Assembly: GCA_963930645.1 (NCBI GenBank)
Contig: OZ005657.1
Location: 54,276,653-54,340,652, forward strand
Direction of reading: 5' to 3'
Origin: Salticus scenicus
Lineage: Eukaryota > Arthropoda > Arachnida > Araneae > Salticidae
Length of the DNA stretch: 64,000 bases
Shown in pieces: positions 7,699 through 15,591 of this stretch; position 1 is the first letter of the stretch, and the number at the start of each line of letters is the position of its first letter. A model generated the notes under the pieces. The model searched no databases and had not been told where the DNA came from. It saw only the letters and a program-made list of their open reading frames with translations. A program made the position numbers and the translations under genes.

Positions 7699-9045
7699 TT
7701 AATCTTCTACATTAAATGTCCCAAGTTCATTTATTTTTTGTCTCGCTTCATCACAATATTTTAACACACTTTTATCATGATGTAAAGCCCAATACCGCAC
7801 TTTTGATCGAAATTCTTTAACAATTTGAAATAATTTATTCGAATTATGTTTTTCGTGATACATACTTACATCTAGTAATCCAAAATATTTATCAATCACC
7901 ATAAAAATATATGAAAAAGAATAGTGCAGCCAAGCTTTGGATAACAAATGCATTTTAGAAACCAAATCTTTTGTGTAATTTTCTACTGTTGTAATTGCTA
8001 AAGGTATATTCAGGTTATCCAACAAAGCATCATTAAGAGATTTTTGCATATTTGTAAAATTTATATTATCAGTATTCCCTTCAATTTTCGCTTCATCTAA
8101 ATATAATTTAATTGTAACCAAATGTTTCATAAATACATTGTAAGATTTTTGGGCAGAAATTAATTCTTCTTCATTAAATTCCATTGGTTTGTTATACGGA
8201 TGTTTCAAAAACATATATCGAATAGCTAATGGAGAATAACTCTTCGAAATTAAATCATCCACGGTTGTAAAATTTTTTAAACTCTTAGACATTTTTTTCC
8301 CTCTAATTTGAAGATGTCCTGTATATAAACAAAAATTTATCCATTTACGAGTATTGAAATAAGTACAACCTAGGGTTATTTCATTTTCATGGTGAGGAAA
8401 CATTAAATCAATGCCCCCCAAATGAATATCTATAGAATCGTTGAAAAAATGAGCCGCCAGTGCTGCACATTCTGAATGCCATCCAGGCATACTGTCACGT
8501 TGCAATCCTTTATCATCAATCCAATTTTTTGATTTCCACAAAACGAAATCTCTTGGATTTTTTCCCATGAATTCGACTTGATAGTCTCGCTTTTCCAGAT
8601 GGGGGAAAACACATTGTTTGGAAGATTGAGCAGAATTAAATAAGACATCATTACCAAAAGTATAGGAAAAATCTTTTAAACCCTTCAATGTAAAATCAGA
8701 TATGATTTGAAGATAATCAGTAACCCTGGGTGTATGATTTGGCCTGATAATGTTTAATGTATCCATGGTTTCAAAAAATATCTTTTCGTATTTATCGGCA
8801 ATTTTCAAACCTCCTCTTTCTATAATCTTATCATCTAAGTTTGTTATATTCATTACCATGGTTACTGAATGATTTAAATGATGAGTTAGAATTCTTTTAA
8901 GACAATCCGCAAAAATGTAGGTTCGAGCATGTCCGAGATGAGGTAAGTCATAGACGGTAGGTCCACAAACATATAGCTTGACATGATGGTCTTCTTGGGG
9001 TTGAAATCTTTCCTTTGAATTTGTTAAATAGTTGAACAATTCCAT
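7699..9045 (-). CDS. cysS-like: Cysteinyl-tRNA synthetase
   Basis: 448 residues, near the full length of bacterial-type enzymes (about 460). Zinc and substrate residue C27 lies in CGPTVYD, the HIGH-type motif reads HLGH (36-39), and SECAALA and PHHENE carry further ligands. KKMSKSLKN holds the KMSKS loop at about 251-255. All catalytic landmarks are present, so it should charge tRNA-Cys. The anticodon-binding end appears shortened. No tRNA gene is seen nearby. Low GC content matches the neighbouring accessory genes. A synthetase is not a usual gene of baculovirus-type viruses and implies capture from a host or microbe. Confidence 0.95.
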   Translation of the reverse strand: MELFNYLTNSKERFQPQEDHHVKLYVCGPTVYDLPHLGHARTYIFADCLKRILTHHLNHSVTMVMNITNLDDKIIERGGLKIADKYEKIFFETMDTLNIIRPNHTPRVTDYLQIISDFTLKGLKDFSYTFGNDVLFNSAQSSKQCVFPHLEKRDYQVEFMGKNPRDFVLWKSKNWIDDKGLQRDSMPGWHSECAALAAHFFNDSIDIHLGGIDLMFPHHENEITLGCTYFNTRKWINFCLYTGHLQIRGKKMSKSLKNFTTVDDLISKSYSPLAIRYMFLKHPYNKPMEFNEEELISAQKSYNVFMKHLVTIKLYLDEAKIEGNTDNINFTNMQKSLNDALLDNLNIPLAITTVENYTKDLVSKMHLLSKAWLHYSFSYIFMVIDKYFGLLDVSMYHEKHNSNKLFQIVKEFRSKVRYWALHHDKSVLKYCDEARQKINELGTFNVED

Positions 9046-9147
9046 TGTTTCTTTTTTGAAAGCACAAATAAGGTTTTTCTTTGAAAAAAGAGCTAATCAT
9101 TCCACCCTAAGAATGAAAAGAGTAGACCCAAACATCCATATATGATG

Positions 9148-9217
<70 letters not shown>
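9148..9217. repeat. A41T29 tract
   Basis: Between divergent genes. ATATAAAT follows at 9218 and a TTATAA-like box at 9307, just before the ATG at 9316. Confidence 0.9.
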
Positions 9218-9224
<7 letters not shown>

Positions 9225-9315
9225 TGGTCCCCCAAGCTCAAGCTCCTCCATTTCCTCCTTCTGCTAGTGGTTCAACCCATCTCAGCTGTCTCCGCCCTTT
9301 CTCTGTTTATAAGAG

Positions 9316-9894
9316 ATGCAGAGGACCGCACTTGCTCAGTCAACGGCCGCCGCCCGCTGCTTCAGTGAAGTGAAAATGGATCGTTGCGCACGGCGTCCTA
9401 AAACCAGTGGAACGAAAATGGATAAGAGCAAATTGTGCAAGGGTCGTCGCGCACGGCCGCGTCCTCAAACCAGCAGTGAAGACATCGAATTACCCAAACT
9501 GAAAACGCATGGCTGTTATCGCCACACCAAGACGGCAGCGGTCCTGGCTGTGTCACGTTTAGGATTTGCTTTATCGAATGGTGTGGAGACCGTCTTTTAT
9601 GACGACGACGGCGTCACTGATTACAAGATCCTAAGTGCCACCCTCAAAAAAATGGGAGTAAAAATATTGGACTTGGTCGATGAATATACATTCTATAAAT
9701 GGCTGATTCTAAAAAGAAAAGATGATAGTGTGAACAACATAAAGTGTGAACTTATGAAACCTTTCGAACTTTCAAAATGTATCTATTGCAAAGAGAAAAA
9801 CTGCCACAAATGGAGAGCAGCGGCAGCATTTACTCATTTGTATCAATTCCCTTTCGACCCCATGCCCCATGGTGTTTTTGTGAAGCAACTGTAA
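9316..9894 (+). CDS. Zinc-knuckle family protein (paralogue of 44631-45155)
   Basis: 192 residues. A basic, low-complexity N terminus (to about 55) is followed by a conserved domain shared with the gene at 44631. Shared elements are an ALSNGV(E/T) segment, a DD(F/Y)(S/T)(F/Y)(Y/K)KW helix and a C-terminal CxYCxxxxCHKW motif leading to FPFDPMPH. The Cys/His cluster suggests zinc binding. Function not recognised. The downstream 500 bases contain collapsed copies of this same gene. Confidence 0.7.
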   Translation: MQRTALAQSTAAARCFSEVKMDRCARRPKTSGTKMDKSKLCKGRRARPRPQTSSEDIELPKLKTHGCYRHTKTAAVLAVSRLGFALSNGVETVFYDDDGVTDYKILSATLKKMGVKILDLVDEYTFYKWLILKRKDDSVNNIKCELMKPFELSKCIYCKEKNCHKWRAAAAFTHLYQFPFDPMPHGVFVKQL

Positions 9895-10330
9895 GGCTGC
9901 CACAAATGGAGAGCAGCGGTCCTGGCTGTGTCACGTTTCGGATTTGCTTTATCGAATGGTCGCACCCTCAAAAAAATGGGACTTGGTAGATGATTGTGTA
10001 TAAATGGCTGATTCTAAAAAGAAAAGGTGTCAACAACATAAAATGTGAACTTATGAAACCTTTCGCTACAAATGGAGAGCATCCCTTTCGACCCATGGTG
10101 TTTTTATGAAGCAACTGTAAAAAGTGATCTTGGATATATTATTATTGTGAAACAAGAACAACATAAAATGTGAACTTATGGAAACCTTTTGAACTTTCAA
10201 AATGCTACAAATGGAGAGTTGTGAAGCAACTGTAAAAAGTGAACTTGTGTGATGTTGTGGATTATGTAAGTAATTGTAAAAATAAATTTTTTTTTCTTTT
10301 AAATTGATTTCTTTTTTCATTACACACAAT
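9895..10330 (+). pseudogene. Collapsed partial copies of the 9316 gene
   Basis: Short pieces of the upstream coding sequence recur in order with internal deletions: the CHKW segment, the RFGFALSNG segment, the KKMG piece, the KWLILKRK piece, the ECELMKPF piece and the final VKQL end. At least two rounds can be followed (9896-10120 and about 10150-10245), each shorter than the last. No open frame survives. 10331-10435 shows nothing further. Confidence 0.75.
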
Positions 10331-10435
10331 TAATTATGATGTTTTTAAAAGAGCTGTTGACCAATTAATTTAGAAAATTTTTAATCAAATAAAATTGTTT
10401 CAATGACAGTACATTTGAATAATCATAAAATGATT

Positions 10436-11713
10436 TTACAATGATCTCCGGGAACGCCGTCGTACCTTTTCCAATTCTTTTTTGAGATTCTCGTTTTCTG
10501 TTTTATATTCTTCGAGTAGATTAAACATTTCTTTATGATCAGACACATACACATTGAGTTTTTGTAAGAGTTCATCTACCCTTTGATAGTTTTTCAACGG
10601 GGCGTCGTCACCTTTCATAAAATACATTTTTTCATTTTCAACAAAAAGAAAATGTTCCGTCTTCTTGTTCACGGGTCTGTAATGTCTGGAAACAGGTAGA
10701 ACAAAATCGTTTCGCAGATTCAGGTGATGGGCCATATGAGTTGTGTCCACTTTCCAACGTTCCCCTTCTTGCACGACATGAAGATATTTTTCTTTTAAAT
10801 TCAGCTCCTCCCAGATGTGTTGGAGGTAGATGTTAAATCCATTCCGATACACACTCGACAAAATCCAGAAGGTAGTAGACGGTAACATGCGATGTATGTA
10901 ATAATTGGCCGGCTTCTCACAGTAATCTCGATAAAACCAACACACGGCTTCTCTTCGGCTGATCGAGTACAAGATTTGAATCAACTCGTGCGAAAAGTGA
11001 ATGGGACTGTATTTTACGCTCCCTCCTGAATTTTCTGCATATTCCTTTAAGAAAGACATTTTAGAGATCACGATAATGAAATGTTTATGTCCTTTGAAAT
11101 CTAATTTGTCGCACCAACACCAAAAGGGTAAGAAGTGGCACCTTACTTGGGTGGTGATTGTTGTTATAAAATCGATATAGTCCTCGTAACAAACTGAAAC
11201 ATGAAACCAATACATGTGTTGACACTGTTCGAACATTCGGACACAACGGGCCGCCAGGTCAAGATTGGGGTCTTCGAAGGGTGGCAGATCGTTCACGCCG
11301 TCTAACCAGAATTGGTCCCACTCGATAAAGTCTTGGATGTACGATTTACGCTTTAAATATTTACCTTCAAATAGTTTGCAATAACTGGACCAGTTCAAGG
11401 TTTCTAGTAGAATGAGGCAGTCGGTAGGCTCTACAGCACACCGACAGTAGGGACATTTGGGTCTCAGGCCACCTTTCAACCAAGTCCATAAGCACTGGGT
11501 GTGAAATCGGTGGTGACAGGCAGCGAGGGAAAAGGCATCCTCGCTGGGGATCACATCCAGGCACACGGAGCATTCGTCCGTGGAGGTCGTGGCTTTCAGA
11601 CGGCTGCTCGCTGCTTCCGGACTGCTGCGGCATATGGAGCAGGGAGTTTTGGGGGGAAGGACCACAGGAAATGGCTTGTACCACATACATAATTGGAGGT
11701 TCATGAGGTTCAT
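10436..11713 (-). CDS. RING-H2 protein with HxH (HUH-like) domain
   Basis: 425 residues. Residues about 47-90 form a RING-H2 (CSVC, CHHRFHTQC, CPYC). A domain shared with the 25160 and 23668 genes follows: a WFHVSV strand, a PFWCWCD strand, and GHKHFIIVI at about residue 205, i.e. an H-x-H within a hydrophobic strand. The C terminus is a short basic coiled coil. HxH plus flanking strands suggests a replication-initiator HUH fold, but the middle residue is Lys and a catalytic Tyr is uncertain here. Start chosen at ATG 11713; the region before it resembles the upstream region of the CxxC gene at 39786. Confidence 0.75.
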   Translation of the reverse strand: MNLMNLQLCMWYKPFPVVLPPKTPCSICRSSPEAASSRLKATTSTDECSVCLDVIPSEDAFSLAACHHRFHTQCLWTWLKGGLRPKCPYCRCAVEPTDCLILLETLNWSSYCKLFEGKYLKRKSYIQDFIEWDQFWLDGVNDLPPFEDPNLDLAARCVRMFEQCQHMYWFHVSVCYEDYIDFITTITTQVRCHFLPFWCWCDKLDFKGHKHFIIVISKMSFLKEYAENSGGSVKYSPIHFSHELIQILYSISRREAVCWFYRDYCEKPANYYIHRMLPSTTFWILSSVYRNGFNIYLQHIWEELNLKEKYLHVVQEGERWKVDTTHMAHHLNLRNDFVLPVSRHYRPVNKKTEHFLFVENEKMYFMKGDDAPLKNYQRVDELLQKLNVYVSDHKEMFNLLEEYKTENENLKKELEKVRRRSRRSL

Positions 11714-11731
11714 GACGACGGATGCCCGGAG

Positions 11732-11772
11732 ACTGCGAAACTGCGGAGGCACCTAGTTGCACTCAACTGCCC
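11732..11772 (-). promoter_or_regulatory. Upstream element shared with 39805-39851
   Basis: Plus-strand reading CGAAACTGCGGAGG then ACCTAGTTGCAC, CAACTG. The same three blocks occur in the same orientation before the minus-strand gene at 39786. A shared promoter or duplicated 5' region. Confidence 0.45.
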
Positions 11773-11801
11773 GAAGAAAGCGGGGTACAGTATTTATAAT
11801 A

Positions 11802-11803
<2 letters not shown>

Positions 11804-11871
<68 letters not shown>
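11804..11871. repeat. A38T30 tract
   Basis: Between divergent genes (10436 minus, 11907 plus). Confidence 0.9.
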
Positions 11872-11874
<3 letters not shown>

Positions 11875-11906
11875 GACCAGTCTTACCCTTTGATACATAC
11901 TGACAA

Positions 11907-12638
11907 ATGATGAGTTTTCAATTTTTTCTATTACCTAATGAAATAAAATTGAAAATACTCAATTACCTTCCTGTTTACGAAAAATGTAAATTATTTTCTG
12001 TAACTGAATTCAGAGATTTGGTAGCCTATCCTCCATTATGGTGTAACAAAGCGTGCTATAATCTATATCGAAAGACGCTTGAAATACAAATCTACCAATC
12101 TATACTTATTAGAACTGATTTTGTTTTAGTAAACATTTTTATTTATTTGCTTAAAAGCGATTTTGATATCTTGTATTCTGATCATTGGTATTTACATCCA
12201 ATCAATGAACATGAAGAAAAATTTATCGTCACTATGAAAACTAATTTTGATGAATTTATACCAGAATATGCTGCTATTGCTACCCAGTACGTGAAATCAT
12301 TTGCGACTCCATTCTATGTTGAATCTATTCTACTAAGTACAGCAAATGTGTATGGTTTACTATTTCCCCATATTGTCTATCCATTTTTTCTAAACATGAA
12401 GGGTGAAAAACAATGGATTCGGTTTATGATCTCTTGTGAATTTATTCGGCAATTATACAATTTAATTGAAGCTGATAAATCAAGTTTTAAAACTAAATAT
12501 TTATTCCATTTATTTAAAATACTGACATTTGAGTACGACCAATGGGTCAATAATAATCAGGGTGGATGGGAACGTATAAAAGAGTGGCGGAATGAAGTAT
12601 TCAAAAGAAACGATATTTTCACTGTTAGTACTCATTAA
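11907..12638 (+). CDS. F-box/Bcl-2 fusion protein
   Basis: 243 residues. Residues about 6-47 form an F-box (LLPNEIKLKILNYLP...PPLWCN). From about residue 60 the protein aligns with the viral Bcl-2 genes at 36807, 40058 and 62977. It shares an IRTDFVLVNIFIYLL helix, an INEHEEKF segment, an IRFMISCEFIRQL helix in the BH1 place, and at the C terminus QW-x-NNQGGWE, the BH2-type W...GGW motif. F-box proteins recruit SCF ubiquitin ligase, and Bcl-2 folds bind BH3 helices. Their union predicts a factor that marks BH3 proteins for destruction. This function is inferred; the domain arrangement is visible. Confidence 0.8.
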   Translation: MMSFQFFLLPNEIKLKILNYLPVYEKCKLFSVTEFRDLVAYPPLWCNKACYNLYRKTLEIQIYQSILIRTDFVLVNIFIYLLKSDFDILYSDHWYLHPINEHEEKFIVTMKTNFDEFIPEYAAIATQYVKSFATPFYVESILLSTANVYGLLFPHIVYPFFLNMKGEKQWIRFMISCEFIRQLYNLIEADKSSFKTKYLFHLFKILTFEYDQWVNNNQGGWERIKEWRNEVFKRNDIFTVSTH

Positions 12639-12647
12639 ATTACTCAT

Positions 12648-12649
<2 letters not shown>

Positions 12650-12683
<34 letters not shown>

Positions 12684-12718
12684 CAAGTGGGTGTGACTTA
12701 AAAAAAAAAAAAAAAAAA

Positions 12719-12757
<39 letters not shown>
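12650..12757. repeat. T-run plus A/T tract with linker
   Basis: T34 (12650-12683), linker CAAGTGGGTGTGACTT (12684-12699), A23T35 (12700-12757). Confidence 0.9.
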
Positions 12758-12764
<7 letters not shown>

Positions 12765-12819
12765 GGATGGTTATCGTGTTGGGGTTATCAGAAGTCTTTG
12801 GGTAACTTATCCAACAGTA

Positions 12820-13989
12820 ATGGCTGTTTCTCTATCTAATATTTGTTTGGTGGTAGATATGGATGGTTTTCCTCTTTACCATTTCTTTGTCACAAGAGAA
12901 TTTGGATACGAATCTCTTACTGATGGTACAAACGACTCACAGAGGTACGATCTGGGGCAATTACAAGAGACATTATTTGAAAAGCCATTAGAAGGTATCA
13001 AGGAATTTGTAGAAGAGGCTGACATGGAAAAGGAATACGAAGAGCATGGATCAGAAATTCGAGAAAAAATTCGAAAGCAGTTTTTTGGGAAGGAATTGGA
13101 GAATATTAAGAATATGACAAGTAAAGTGCATGGTTTACCATTTACCCCTGTGGAGAGGGAGGTAGTCGAGAAATATAAGAAAATGGAATCAGATGTAAAA
13201 AAGTTGTACGAATTGTATAAGACCAAGGACAAACTGTTTGTAGCCTATAAAGGAGGTAAATGGATTGCACGATTGCTGAATTTTTTAGAAATACCCGCAA
13301 TAAATCTCGAAATGTTTGGATGTCCCAAGTTTAAATGTTTGCCAATGTCAGAAAGAAAAAAATGTGATTACCACGGTGAAAATTTTTCTTGCCCCAAAGA
13401 AAAATGTGCTGCTTATGCCAACTGGATTAGAGAACAGTTGATAGAAGTTCAAAAAGTTACTCTGTCCAAAATTTGTTTAATGATTGACATGGATGGATTT
13501 CTATTGAGACAGTGCCACTTTATAACTCGAGAGTTTGGATACGCATCACTGATCGATGGAACAAATGATTCTCGAAGATATAATTTGAAGTGTTTTAAAA
13601 AAATGCTCAATCCAGCAGACTGGGAGTTTGCAAAAAAATGTGAAAATAGCATACATGGCTTATCATTCGCAATCTGTCCCAATGAACCAGTGGAGGATAT
13701 CTCAACTTTGGAACCTTATATCGAGGAACTGTATAATTCGTGTAGGACAACTGATAAATGGATTGTAGCCTATAAGGGAAATGGAGGGATCAAGAAAATA
13801 TTGGATCGGTTGCTGATACCTTCAGTAAATTTAGATAAGTTTAAGTGTCCCAACTTCAAGAACTTGCCATTGTCAAAGGTAGAAAATTGTGGTTTCCATT
13901 CAAAATGCAGTGACAAAGAATTTGCTTGTCCAAAACAAAAATGTATTACTTATGCAAATTGGATTATGCAACAGTTAAATAAAATGTAA
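12820..13989 (+). CDS. Duplicated DMDGF/TREFGY protein, possible nuclease fold
   Basis: 389 residues from ATG 12820; the frame is open to ATG 12763. The protein is an internal duplication. Each half runs from IC(L)xxDMDGF through TREFGY and DGTNDSxRYDL to VAYKGx(G), IPxxNL, CPxFK and CPKxKCxxYANWI. The D/E pair in adjacent strands (DMDGF, TREFGY) and the later AYKG and C/H cluster recall uncharacterised invertebrate and viral proteins with a possible DEDD-type nuclease fold. That is a tentative inference. Halves differ in length because repeat 1 has an extra acidic coiled insert of about 50 residues. A relic of the 5' end lies at 6037-6070. Confidence 0.65.
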   Translation: MAVSLSNICLVVDMDGFPLYHFFVTREFGYESLTDGTNDSQRYDLGQLQETLFEKPLEGIKEFVEEADMEKEYEEHGSEIREKIRKQFFGKELENIKNMTSKVHGLPFTPVEREVVEKYKKMESDVKKLYELYKTKDKLFVAYKGGKWIARLLNFLEIPAINLEMFGCPKFKCLPMSERKKCDYHGENFSCPKEKCAAYANWIREQLIEVQKVTLSKICLMIDMDGFLLRQCHFITREFGYASLIDGTNDSRRYNLKCFKKMLNPADWEFAKKCENSIHGLSFAICPNEPVEDISTLEPYIEELYNSCRTTDKWIVAYKGNGGIKKILDRLLIPSVNLDKFKCPNFKNLPLSKVENCGFHSKCSDKEFACPKQKCITYANWIMQQLNKM

Positions 13990-14051
13990 CTCATGTCTTG
14001 AATAAAAATTGCATTTATTAGTACAACTGGACTGGTTTTACGTCGTCATCA

Positions 14052-14054
<3 letters not shown>

Positions 14055-14114
<60 letters not shown>
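14055..14114. repeat. A30T30 tract
   Basis: Between convergent genes. Its T edge completes the TAA stop of the YP-repeat gene (14113-14115). Confidence 0.9.
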
Positions 14115-14120
<6 letters not shown>

Positions 14121-15225
14121 CTATATACACACGAGGATAAAATTCATCACCATCCCATTTTTTAGCATAATAGGGTACAAATTTTTCATCATCAATTTTT
14201 CGCATTGCAATTTTTTCCTTGTTTGGAAATTGTACATACCTTAAATAAAACTCATCCCCGTTAGCTTTTTTCGGGTAAATCTCAGTGCCTTTATCCCGAG
14301 CATAAGTAAATTTGTTCAGGGGGACATCATTTTTCATAATGTCTTTACAGTACCATTGTTTACCTTCACTGTTTGTGGGGTAGTCAAATCTACCATTTAC
14401 ATCTGGTAGATAGCATTGATCCCCTGTCTCAGGATCAATTGGAAACTGTATTTCACCTGTTTTTAAATTTTCTGGATATACTGGGTATCCCCGGGCCTTA
14501 TCGTAAATGTAGTACGCTGTAGTACCATCTGCCTCCAGAGCAGGATATTCCACATCTTCCCTTTCATTATTTCTAAAACTGGCTTTGTAAGCATATTTCT
14601 CGGTGTCGTCCACTTCAAAATACACCTCCTTTTTAAGTTCATCTTTTGCATAATATGTTCCAAACCCCCCCCTTCCTTTACAATAACCGTTTCCGTAATA
14701 TTCTCTAAATGGGAGCTCCGGTTTCTCTTCTTCTTGAAGGTCTTTGTCATCCCCCCCATTGCCTTCTTCGTCATCGATCTCCCGTTTATCCCCTCCTTCG
14801 CCACCGCCCGCGTTCCCTCCTTCGCCACCGCCCGCGTTCCCTCCTTGCCCATCGCCCGCGTTCCCTCCTTGGCCATTCACCTCGGATGGACCCGGGTCCT
14901 CGGATGGACCCGGGAGATTCTCGTCCTTGGGTGGACCCGGGGGAACGTGGCCCGCCTCGGATGAATTCTGACCCGCCCCAGGGGGAACGAGGTCAACCTT
15001 CCCGGATGAATTCACTTGACCCCCCCCAGGGGGAACCTTCTTCTCCTCCTCCTCGGATGGCTTCTGAACTTGACCCACCCCAGGGGGAACGAGGTCAACC
15101 TTCTTCTCCTCCTCCTCCTCGGATGGCTTCTGAAGTTTTGCAAGTTTAGGCTTTTTACCTTTAACTGTTGTAGAGGATTTTTCAGTTGAAGTACGCTTCC
15201 GTTTGACAGCTTTATCGGAATCCAT
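14113..15225 (-). CDS. YP-repeat protein with acidic/Gly-rich N terminus
   Basis: 370 residues. A basic start with nuclear-signal-like KRKR and KKPK is followed by degenerate repeats (KPSEEEEKKV, VPPG(V/G/A)GQ, PGPSE) and GGNAGGGEG repeats to about residue 150. From about 165 the C-terminal half has tandem units with the core YxKDxxGxExYP, as in the proteins at 30180 and 49704. The repeats look structural; function unknown. No membrane segment is seen, unlike the 49704 paralogue. The (TA)n run before its ATG may serve as TATA element for this gene and the divergent 15321 gene. Confidence 0.75.
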
Positions 15226-15229
15226 CAGT

Positions 15230-15232
<3 letters not shown>

Positions 15233-15318
<86 letters not shown>
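15233..15318. repeat. (TA)n microsatellite between divergent genes
   Basis: About 40 TA units separating ATGs at 15225 (minus) and 15321 (plus). It provides TATA sequence for both directions. Confidence 0.9.
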
Positions 15319-15320
<2 letters not shown>

Positions 15321-15322
<2 letters not shown>

Positions 15323-15504
15323 GAGAAAAGGTAGAAGGATGTTGTTTGTAATCCTGTGGTTTTTTATGTTATTTTTTTGTTGGAATCATGTAGTGTACAG
15401 AAGTTATGCCAAACTGACATGGAGTACACTATACAAGGACATGGAACCTATAGAATGGCGTAATTATGAAATTGATCAAAAAATAAATAATTTTACAGAA
15501 TGGA

Positions 15505-15509
<5 letters not shown>
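15321..15509 (+). CDS. Small signal-anchored membrane protein
   Basis: 62 residues: basic start (MRKGRR), a membrane segment at about 7-22, then a short ectodomain with one NFT glycosylation site. Size and topology resemble small PIF-complex or envelope proteins such as PIF-7, but there is no sequence proof. The stop TAA (15507-15509) is the first part of an A42 run. Confidence 0.55.

Positions 15510-15549
<40 letters not shown>
15508..15549. repeat. A42 run without T half
   Basis: One of the few punctuation tracts lacking the T partner. It lies between the small membrane protein and the convergent coiled-coil gene. Confidence 0.85.
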
Positions 15550-15551
<2 letters not shown>

Positions 15552-15591
15552 GAAATAACACTTTCTCTTTTATTTAAAAGACATCTTCTCA

